This document shows, one piece after another, positions 1-10,200 of a DNA stretch of 64,000 nucleotides. Origin of the DNA: Cunninghamia lanceolata. Lineage: Eukaryota; Streptophyta; Pinopsida; Cupressales; Cupressaceae. Position 1 is the first letter of the stretch. Every line of letters starts with the position of its first letter. The notes beneath the pieces are model-generated. The model worked only from the letters and a program-made list of their open reading frames with translations. It was not told the origin of the DNA and ran no database searches. Position numbers and translations under genes: made by a program. The stretch lies in assembly GCA_027924645.1 (NCBI GenBank), contig BSBN01000140.1:7012501-7076500 (forward strand), in the 5' to 3' direction.

Positions 1-797
1 TCTATGAGGAAATGCTATGGTAATCAAACATTTGATGATATAGATTGAAAATAAAGCTATATGGATATTCTTGTATACATATGAAGTTGTGTCTTATCAA
101 CAGAACTGGATGTTTGAGAAGGTTAGCAAGATGATCTACAGAGATTTGTAAGAAAGCAATGTTATGTAGTGAAACAAAGTGTCCTTCTGTATTTATTTTT
201 TTTCATGATTGAAGCATGTATTGGAAGGTCAAGTCAGTGAGACAAGAAATGACCTTTGCCAATGAGGTAACTGTAGCCAGTGAGGCTTGAATTGTAGCCA
301 GTGAGGCAACTATAGCCAGTTAGGCTTGAATCATAGCTAGTGAGGCCTGTAATCAGTGAGATTCATTAAATAAGCCAGTGAGGCATTTTTTGAGTGTTTT
401 TTATGCCCCAAAGGGTTTTCTATTAAGGACAATCTCTGTGTTATGGTTACTTGTTCTGCTCATGAGTTTTTGTTCATAATTTAACCGTTATATGATGATC
501 AAAGTAAATCAGTACAAATGCATGATACTTTGATGTTTATCTCAGTCCAATCAGGCAACAATCTACCTCTATTGTTTGTCTTGATGAATTGTTCAAATGA
601 TTCCTCATAGTTCACAAAGAGTTGTTCTATCTTTTCATGCTCACAAGTTGGTTTGATCGTTCATCTTGATTATTAAATGAATGTCTTGCTTTACCATTCA
701 AGGTTGAGGTTCACAATTTGTAAAAGTTTGCCAAAAACAAGTCTATTTTATAAGACACTGATTCACCCCCCCTCTTAGTGTCTTGCGTACTCCAACA
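1..797 (+). repeat. LTR-like fragment, cut by window start
   Basis: This stretch reads like the end of a long terminal repeat. It carries a C-rich tract followed by ctcttagtg near 766-780 and ends in tccaaca at 791-797, immediately before the direct-repeat copy A. A short motif, agccagtgaggc, recurs in about five degenerate copies between 271 and 386. No coding frame is convincing. The other end and any target duplication lie outside the window, so the superfamily is not settled; copia is a guess from the C-rich end. Confidence 0.4.
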
Positions 798-798
798 G

Positions 799-2208
799 CT
801 TAATGAATCCAATAAAAGGGGAAGTCTAACCGTTAGTAGGCATGAGCTTTCCATAGTCCATAGGATAAAGAAAGAATGCTTTTGGATTTCAATATGTGTA
901 TTTCTTTATTTCAATGTTTCAGATATTGACCCCCCTTTAGATAATAGGAATACTAAAGGGGGTCAATATCCAAAACATTGTAACAAAGAAATACACACAG
1001 TGAAATCCAAAAGCATTCTTTCTTTAAGTCTAACTATTGTTATTCCCATACTAGCTTAAAAGTCAAACTAGCTAGAACAAGAAAGAGATAATATTAAGAA
1101 TATATTTTTTGGTGCTCACCAGGGTTATAACTACAGTGTTTACATATCATTTGGCCCAACAAAAATTTAATTTGGTAGCCCTAGACTTTCCCTCTATCTT
1201 TTGCATTCAAGATTTTATTCATGATTTCATGTTACAAAAACTTGGCTTACATCCTCCAAGAGTATGGTGGAAGGATTAATAGTGGAAATTTGATACTACC
1301 TTTAAGAATTATAGTCTTTCCCTTCTCTATAGAATTTAGATTTCTTTCTCTCAATTTCTTAGCAAGATTACAAGTGGTGGGGGTTAAACTCTTCCCTTTG
1401 CACTTGGTTGTTTGGACTCAACATGATCTAGAAACCTTCTCTTGAGCATAAAATTGCTCATTTTCTTTAGTTGTTAGTTTATCATTGGTGGCCACTATGA
1501 GAAAGAATCACCCACATTGGCCTTTCTCACCTTATATATCCATCCTTTCACAAACTCAACCTTTTATGTTGGTCACTTTGCTTGTGTAGGGGCCACAAGA
1601 TGGTTGGGGATCCCCCAGTCCTCAACTTAATAACCTTCTCAAATGGTTGTTGAAATGTGGGTGATCCTCCTCCACTACCTCAAGGAACTAATATGTGTAC
1701 TTCAATTTTTTATTTTTACTTTTAAAATTCTTATTTAAATAAGTCTTATATACCAACCAATCACCTTCCTATTATAAACCTTCTATATTATACTTCTTAA
1801 TATTTCATGATTAATATAATATATTAAAAACATTTACAATTAAAAAAATGTAAAGACATCTTATAAAGAAAACTATTCGAGAATAAAAGGTTTAACATTA
1901 AACATTTCATCACCTTAGCAAACAAACTCTTCATTCAGTCAACACACTTCGTTCCATATTATTTTAAATGAGATTAGGATATTTAGTAGAAACAAACTCA
2001 TGATTCCAACCAATACTCAAGCCTTCCTTAAGGCACGTCAAATCTTATAGTTTTGTTCCATTTAAAAATACATATAAAAATTTAATAAAAATATAAAAAA
2101 AAATTCTATGTACACAAGTGAAAGATGAAAAAAGATTCAAGTGTGTTATTACAAAGTAGAGTGTTCCCCCACTAATCTTATCAGCAGTCTCAAAATACAT
2201 TTAAAATA
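799..2208 (+). repeat. Direct repeat copy A
   Basis: This segment matches 4509-6702 in the same orientation. Both copies begin cttaatgaatccaataaaag and end near acatttaaaata. Copy A lacks two blocks present in copy B (about 4589-5140 and 5890-6317) and carries a foldback element that B lacks. No protein-coding frame is recognisable. It may be an old tandem duplication or two copies of an unnamed repeat; which one cannot be decided here. Confidence 0.7.
831..1025. mobile_element. Foldback MITE with 9-bp target duplication
   Basis: A 195-bp element whose arms (about 867-940 and 953-1025) are near-complementary, starting aaagaaagaatgcttttgg on the left. It is flanked by aagtctaac at 822-830 and 1026-1034. 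Copy B of the surrounding repeat reads straight through with one aagtctaac (near 4532-4540), so this is an insertion with a visible empty site. A 9-bp duplication is typical of Mutator-like elements. The left end carries about 36 extra bases (831-866) with no counterpart on the right. A related copy lies in the ankyrin gene's second intron. Confidence 0.72.
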
Positions 2209-2380
2209 TATTTGGAAACTAGACTCCAATTACTACATTTCATATTACTGACCTTTTTAAAGATTCAATCTTTAGGTGTTTAAAATTTTTAGGTCAAATG
2301 TGACAAATTCTAAAAATTAGGGAAAACAGTTTCACTTTTTGGCCAAAAAGTGGCCCAACTTCTTGCACTAACCCTTTTTA

Positions 2381-2450
2381 TATTATTGGCTCTACTATTC
2401 TTAGTCAAATTTTTCCTATATGTACTACATCTTTGAAGCTAATAGATCAT
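2381..2450 (+). repeat. 5' LTR remnant of copia derivative
   Basis: About 70 bases match the interior of the LTR at 4144-4455, including ggctctactattcttagtc and gctaatagatcatc. Only this piece of the upstream LTR is left, so the element is truncated on its 5' side. Confidence 0.6.
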
Positions 2451-2454
2451 CAGG

Positions 2455-3763
2455 CATGATGACCACAAGTGTATGAAGAAACAAATAGACAATCTCACTC
2501 ATCTTCTTAAGAAGAAAAACATAGGGACCCCTAAATCTATCAAAGAGTCCTCATCAAACCAAGAAACTTCTTAGGCAAAGGAAAATAGAAAAGAGAAAAT
2601 TAAGGGCAAGGCACTAGTTGTAGTAACATTTTCATCATCTCCATCTTGAATTATTGACTCTAGTGCTTTGCACCATATGGCATCTTCACATGTCAAGTTT
2701 TCTTCCATAGAGCCTTAGAACATGTCTAGCATCACTTTGGGTAATGACACACCAGCAACAATTGTAGGGAGAGAGTCTGTTGAAATTAAGGGGGGGACAT
2801 TCACTAATTTTCTTAGTGTACCTTCACTTTCAACTAATCTCCTATCAGTGTATCAGATTGCTCACATAGGGAAAGGCATGTGAGTTGATTTTACTCCAGA
2901 TTTAGTTGAGATCAAAGAGTTGCATAGAAACAACATAGTGGCTTTGGGAAGGGCAAATCACCATGCTAGGTTATACACCTTCTCACACTTTTCCCTTGAT
3001 ATTTCTCCTTCTGACCATCCACATAAGATTCCTAAGGTAGAGTTTTCTTCCTATTCCAGTTCCAACAATGAGGATAGTAATCGGGTGCCATCTCCATCCA
3101 TCTCAAAGCTCATTTTGGAGGATGAGGATTTGACATCTGACTCACCCACATTTAACTCTCTTTGGGCTAGACAACCACTTCAGATTGTAATTATTAGGGT
3201 ACAGAATCCAGTTGGTGGCTCACTTCCATTGTCACATTGCAAAGCTCATGCTTTCTATGCCTCCACTTTTGAGTTCAATGTTGCTCCTTTGAGAGTTGCC
3301 AGTGACTCATTACAACAAAGTCATATCCAGGATTCACTTCATTGGGACACACTTCTACCAAACATCTCTTGGCTATTTGTAGAGTCATACATATCAGATC
3401 TTGATGACACCTTGGAGGATCTCATCTTTCTATTTGATGATAGTATACATACACTTGCTACTACTACAAAGTTTAGAAATGCTTCACTGAGGGCTTCCAA
3501 TGATTCTTCACAGAACATTGCATGGGATTTCCTTTGTATCCAAATGACATGCATTGACATTCCTCATCCATATATCAATTCTTTGGATCTTATTCTTCAT
3601 CAGTGTTCACATGATTTTGGGATGTCACTTGTTTTAGTTAGACCTTAGCCTCCTGATTTGATTGTGACTCATTTTGACGTCAACATGATGACATTTGAGT
3701 GGTATTCTGAGACAAGGTACATCATGAGCTTACCACCTCAACTTGCTTCTTTGGTTTCTTCCT
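2455..3763 (+). pseudogene. Ty1/copia-type gag tail, protease and GAG-pre-integrase, decayed
   Basis: One plus-strand frame with a few stops can be read through this region. It starts with a lysine-rich segment like the end of a copia gag. Next comes an aspartic-protease motif at about 2650-2670, reading IIDSSALHHM, where the family normally has a DSGA core, so the glycine is replaced. Then comes a GAG-pre-integrase stretch containing LSTNLLSVYQI (about 2829-2860) and ending RLYTFSHF. What follows (about 3000-3760) is a serine- and aspartate-rich open segment I do not recognise. No integrase, reverse transcriptase or RNase H is present before the 3' LTR, so the element cannot have moved on its own. 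Stops within the protease and pre-integrase parts mark it as dead. Confidence 0.7.
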
Positions 3764-4143
3764 AAGGGGAGAAATGTCAGTTGCCACAAATGGATCATTT
3801 TTAGAATTCATACATGTGCATTCTCTTTTGGCATAGGGGCTACTTCATTCTAGGGGGCTACATAGTCTCTTTTACTCTCCTATGGGGGGGTCATATTTGC
3901 ATCATCACAGTCAAAGCAACATGGTTTCAGGCTTCATGCAGAGTTATCATCTTCGAGGAGGCTTCCTAGTCTTCTTTATTTTCTTTTTCTCTCTATTGGA
4001 GGGAAGTTTTTTCCCATAGGGTTTTCTTTCTTTTTCTACTTTATGAGAGATTGCATTGTATTGCATTGTACATTTGTACCTGATTAGGCCTAGTTACTGA
4101 GAACCATCTTCATTTCCTCACCTAAGCTTTGCTTAAAGGAGGG
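3764..4143 (+). other. Untranslated 3' part of copia derivative with polypurine tract
   Basis: No reading frame continues here. The stretch has several G-runs and ends in aaaggaggg (4135-4143), directly before the LTR start tgttagtg. That is the expected place and composition of a polypurine tract. Confidence 0.5.
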
Positions 4144-4455
4144 TGTTAGTGTAAATTAATCTTACCTAGGTGTGCACATTCATTTATGTTTAGCCACGTG
4201 CTATTATTGGTGTGCCTAGATTAGCTTTTTCTAAGTTAAGTGGTTGCTTTCCCTATTCTTGGAGCACCACTATTCTTAGTGAGCTTTTTCTATTATTGGC
4301 TCGACTATTCTTAGTCAATTTTTCCCTATTTGTACTACCTCTTGGAAGCTAATAGATCATCTAGTTTTTCTTTGCATATTTCTTGTGTCTTTGATAGTAT
4401 TGAGTGTGCGATTATTCATCTCTCATGACTCATGTCAGTGTTTGCAATCTTCCAC
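4144..4455 (+). repeat. 3' LTR of copia derivative
   Basis: Starts tgttagtgtaaatta right after a purine tract and ends near tcttccaca. Its interior matches the remnant at 2381-2450. The exact right end is uncertain by some bases. Confidence 0.6.
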
Positions 4456-4508
4456 AAATGTTCTTGGTTTCCACATGAAAGAGATCAAATCGAGCTCCAA
4501 GAAGGAAT

Positions 4509-6702
4509 CTTAATGAATCCAATAAAAGGAGAAGTCTAACCACTGTTATTCCCATACTAACTTAGAAGCCAAACTAGCTAGAACAAGAACATCTAGCCGC
4601 TTATAGAAAGCCAACTACCACCTTTTCATCTTCTACACAAATGAATTCTCTCCACTCATGAACCCACTACTTATCCATTTGACATCGATTATATTGCTAA
4701 AAGCAATGATAATTGCTCCAATAATAGCCTTGAATTGTTTCCAAAGTCCTACATCATTTTATCAAACCACTCGTAGCATCTAAATAACACTTGCCTAGAA
4801 TAGCTTCTTATATGGATATAATAGATTTAGAGGACCTAAAAAAATCTCTAAGATGCTTATAGTGCACTATAGCATACCCACAACTTCCTATACACTTGTA
4901 GCACACTATGTAACATTTGGAACAATTTTAAGACGAATTACGTGAACCCATTTCATTCTTCTTGTACTATACTGCATGCTTGTAATACCCTACAGTAGTC
5001 CTATGAGAAAGTATGTTTGGCAAAACATTCTACGAAATAATAACCAAAACTAAAGAAAGCTAGAAACATTCTCTACTACTATTTTTCATGAGATAGAATT
5101 TCTTGTGAACCTAGACGGTCTTACATCATAAGGTTTTGTAGAAAGAGTTAACATTAAGAATCTATTTTTTGGTGCTCACCAAGGTTATAATTACAGTGTT
5201 TACATATCAAAGAGCCCAATAAAAAATTAATTTGGTAGCCCTAGATTTGGCCTCTATCTTTTGTATTCAAGAGTTTATTCATGATTTCATGTCACAAAAC
5301 TTGGCTTACATCCTCTAAGAGTATGGTGAAAGGATTAATAGTGGAAATTTTATATTGTCTTTAGGAATTATAGTCCTTCCCTTCTCTATAGAATTTAGAG
5401 TTCCTTCACTCAAGTTCTTAGCAAGATTACAAGTGGCGGGGGTTAAACTCTTCCCTTTGCACTTTGTTGTTTGGACACAACATGATCTAGAGACCTCAAC
5501 TTGAGCATAAAATTACTCATTTTCTTTGGTTCTTAGTTTATCATTGGTGGACACTATGAGAGAGACTCACCCACATTGGCCTTTCTCACCTTATATATCC
5601 ATCCTCTCACAAACTCAAACTTTTATGTGGGTCCTTTTACTTGTGTAGGGGTCACAAGATCGTTGGGTATCCCTGAGTCATCAACTTAATAACCTTCTCA
5701 AGGGGTTGTTCAAAGGCAAGTGATCCTCCTCCACTACCTCAAGGAACTAATATGTGTACTTCAATTTTTTATTTTTACTTTTAAAACAATATTTTTGAAA
5801 CTCTTATTTAAATAAGTCTTATATACCAACCAATCACCTTCCTATTATAGACCTTCTATATTATACTTCTTAATATTTCATGATTAATATAATTACGTTC
5901 CTACATTCATAGCATGAATGGGAGCTCAAAGATTCTAGAACTTCTATGTAAACTTATAAGATTTCAATCTAGAATCTTTATTAAAAAAACCAAATAGTCA
6001 CTCCACAAATTAAAAAAAACTAAAAAAAAGAAGGTGAAAGGAATTAAAAAAAATACATGCTCGATGGAAATAAAGGTGGATGGTAGTTTCATAGAAGCCA
6101 TCACTATGCACTAAGATGAAAGAAAGAAATGTTATGAAATGGTATATGAAAAGACACACAATCAATCTATTTATATTGCCTCCTTAATTTTTTTCACATG
6201 TAGAACAAACACATCAAATTATAAGATTTGAGGTGAGTGTGGTAAATTCATAAAAAAAATAGGCCCAAGAATAAGCATACTTTAGATATATTTTTTAAAA
6301 TATAAATATACTAGTATATTAAAACATTTACAATTAAAAAAAAATTAAGGACATCTTATAAAGCAAACTCTTTGAGAATAAAAGGTTTAACATTAAACAT
6401 TTCATCACCTTAGTAAACATATGATCATTGGAGTCAACACACTTCGTTCCATATTATTTTAAATGAAATAGGATATTTAGTAGAAACCAACTCATGATTC
6501 CAACGAATACTCAGTCCTTCCCTAAGGCGCGTCAAATCTTACAGTTTTGTTCCATTAAAAAAATTAAAAATTTAAAAATAAATATTCTATGTATACAAGT
6601 TAAAGATCACAAAAGATTCCTAGTGTGTTACTACAAAAGTTTAAGCATCGTAGAGTGGTCCCCCACTAATCTTATCAGCAGTCTCAAAATACATTTAAAA
6701 TA
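4509..6702 (+). repeat. Direct repeat copy B
   Basis: The longer partner of copy A. Shared blocks include the segments around 5150-5890 and 6320-6702. It contains the uninterrupted site (near 4532-4540) into which the foldback element of copy A inserted. It contains no recognisable gene; the open frame near 6494 is not supported by any motif. Confidence 0.7.
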
Positions 6703-7295
6703 GAATAACTTCATCAAATGCTTTGGAACTGTAATGTTCTCTTACCCAACTTTTTATCCCGTAACGTAAGGTATTACGCTTAATTCCTTTTCATTAACGC
6801 AAGGCATTAAGCATAAACAATTACATTAACATAAGGTATTAGGATTTTTTTCCGTTAACGTACGGAACCAGGCATAACTTTTTCGTCCTCCTTTCGACGT
6901 GTATGTCTGTTTTCCCCTCGTCTTTTTTCCGCCCAGCGTAAACAGCCGGTGAGTTGTAGCTCACCGACTGTACGGATGGGCGCCATAGTGGACCAAAAAA
7001 CTTCGACTAAGAACTCAGACAGTTTATTTTTTTCGACCATGCCTGCCGCACAGTCGGTCGACTGTGTTTTGACCAGATGTACAGTGCCGTACAGATAGCG
7101 ACCAGCCGGTCGTTTACAAAGCACCGGCTGGTTAAGCTCTTCCTCTTTTTTCTGTTGAACCATAGCAATTACCGGCATTAGAATAATATTTTCCCCCTAA
7201 TCGTGTATTACCCGGCATTGGAACCATAGCAATTACCAGTTCGCATTGACGTCTTCGGGTTGGCTGGTTTTGAAGGCAAATAGCAGAAATTCGTC
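6703..7295 (+). promoter_or_regulatory. Upstream region of the ankyrin/PGG gene
   Basis: The 593 bases before the start codon are more GC-rich than the flanks. Four degenerate copies of a ttaacgcaaggtatta-like unit, spaced about 30 bases, lie at 6761-6878. A W-box core (TTGACC, 7069-7074), the WRKY-factor site common in plant defence promoters, is present. A 10-base inverted repeat, accagccggt / accggctggt, lies at 7101-7132. I see no clear TATA box. Regulation by WRKY factors is an inference from one short motif. Confidence 0.45.
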
Positions 7296-10200
7296 ATGGC
7301 ATCCCAACGGCCCAGCGAACGGATCGATCCCCGCGCGTACAATGCTGCAATAATTGCTCCTCGAACAAAAATTGACAGTTCCCAACTTGAACCAGCTCTC
7401 AACAGTATTACACCCGGAAGGGGAAATACTCTTCTGCATTTGGCTGCTAGTGAAGGAAATATAGCCTGCATTAAAGAGCTCCTGCGACTGAATCCTCTAC
7501 TTGTGAAGGCTACCAATGCCCAAGGAAATACTGCGTTGCACTTGGCTGCTCAGCGAGGTTGTTCCGGAGTCGTGAAGGCTCTACTCCAACTAAAGGAAAG
7601 TGGTGTAGATGTCCGCAACAAGTTTGATGAAACGGTTCTGTTCAAAGCTTACGAGAGCGGCGATTTAGCCACAGTGAAGGCGCTATATGCGGCATATCCG
7701 TCAAGTCTACGCCAAAGAACAGCGCACGGACGAACCTGTTTATATGTTGCAATAATCAAGGGAAATACAGGTCAGTCTTCTTTGCCTATTGATTTCTGAT
7801 AATATCTATCTCCTCTAAAATATGAATATTTAGTTCAGATCATCCATACAATGCCAGTTGTCACTTCGTTATTTAGTATGCATTCTTTAACACCAGGTTG
7901 GTTGTAGCCTCAGTATTTTTGCTTTATAAAATCTGTATTGTTTTCTTGTTCTTACTATCTTAGTATATTATTTCATTTTTGTAAGGTTAATTATTGTTTT
8001 CAGTTTATTTATCTTTTTGTTTTTTTAAGAGATTAGAGCTGTATTATCTTCTTATTTTGGTTAAGCTTTGTATCGCTTCAACAAAGATTAAATAGATTAA
8101 ATAGTCATTATTGTTAGATTAATTTGGTAAGTAGGATTATTTTTTATAGTGTGTTAAATTGTGATATTTATATAAAGATTCAATTGTTTAATAGTTTTTT
8201 AGTCAAATTCATTGATCTATATTTTTTCGGAAGTGGTTTAGGTGAAATCATTTCTCATGAGAATGAATGGTCCACTTAACATTGTATCTAGTTGATGCTC
8301 ACATAGGTGAAGCATCTCGAGGCCACCCATCATAATACTACTTGATTCAAGTGCACTTAACCATGGAGTTTCTTCCAATATCAAGCCCAAATATCAAGCC
8401 CACTTAACTTACAATGGGTCAATAAATTTGATAAAAAACTACACAATTAAATCGTAATATAAATATTTAACTAAGACTAATTTCATTGTTTAAAATAAGT
8501 ATTTATTTTGTGGAGGAAAATGTCACTGACAGTGATTTTGGATATCTATTTTACAGCTCTGGTGAGCCATATATTAGAATCAGCAGATGCAAAAGAATTA
8601 GTACAAGTCAAGTATAAAGATGGCGATACAGCATTGCATGTAGCTACTGGGAGAAACTACGTGCATATAATGAAGCAGTTAATAAATTTTGAGGCCGAAC
8701 TGTGTTATTGGGTTAATGACAACCATGAAACACCACTTTGTATGGCAGCGAAATTGGGGCATCTAGAAGCAGTAAAAGAGTTGATAAAGTGGAGGCCAGA
8801 CGCTGTTGAAATACCAAATAGTTGTGGAATGAACATGCTACACTTAGCTGCCCAAGTTAACCAAGTGCGGATTGTTGATTACTTGAATGAAACGGTATGC
8901 TTATCAGACATTGTCAACCAGGGACTTGAGAAGCCTCCATACATAAACAATCATCCTGTTGAAGGAAACAAAGCTGTGCATATTGCAGTAAGCTTTAACC
9001 AGGGAGCTGGAAAACCTCAAATCGCAATGAATTATCCTTGTTCAAAGATAGAGAGCTTGGAAAGTGGAGACACACCTCTGCATATTGCAGCAAGGAACAA
9101 AAACTTTCGGGTAAGTTTCTCTTTATCCAATGCTTCTGTTGTCACTGTGAAAAGTTTTTGGTTTTATGTCAGATTTCTTAACCTCGTATCGTATATTGTC
9201 GAAAGAGGTAACAATAAAGTCATACTAATGAAAGTGCATTGCAAGAAATACAATTTATTAGAAAAAGAGATGACTAGTAATAAATTATCAGAATGTGCGT
9301 CCCACATCAGATTCCTCTTTCCGAAATTGCATCAGTGCTTTGGTATATTACATTGGGCTCTGCTAATTGTTTAGCGGTGCTAAAAAGAAGTTAGAGACAA
9401 AGAGAATATAGATATTTGACATATAGGGTAACATCTGTTCTTTAATTTTAATAAAATCAAAATAAGTGTAAATGAGGATGTAATAATAATAAATGAATAG
9501 TAAATATATATGATTTAGTATAAATAAAGAAAATTGGTCATGAGTGAGACCTAAGATAAAAATATGCTATTTGTTGATAATTTACTGTTAAAAATATTTT
9601 ATTTTACTAATTTTACTTTTATAGTTAATAAGAAAATAGATTTAACTTTACCTATATATTATTAGGTATACATAGGTAAGAGGGGTAAAGATAATGATGT
9701 GATTGTCTAAGGAAAAGCTAATAAACATTAAAAAACAACTAACACTAAAAAACATTAAAACTATGGTAAGAGACACAATTCAATAAAACATTAACTATAA
9801 TTATAGTCCACATATAAATATAGATAAAATTATGAGATATAAATATAGTGGCCATGTAAAGAAAAACTAAAATAGAACCAACAAATATTTAAAGAAATTT
9901 ACTATTAAAAAAACTAAAACTATGGTAGTCAACATTATTCAATAAAATAAAAATTATAACTATAGCTCATGTACAAATATAGATACAACTATACAAATAA
10001 AATATTTATAGATAAAAATAAGCCAAAAGAAATATAAGATAAATAAGAGCAAAAGAAAAGATGAATTGTAGAGATAATAATATTAAAATATTAAGTTTTT
10101 TTTTACTAAAATTTATTAAATCTTTATCTAGATTAATATTTTTCAACTTCCATGTAGATTTATCCTAAAATTTTTGTCTACTAATCTATTATATATAACT

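Noticed and set aside
8508..9374. Long single-exon reading through 8508-9374
   Set aside because: Its start lies in intron 1 and its end in intron 2; splice sites at 8557 and 9110 give a full ankyrin pattern in frame with the other exons.
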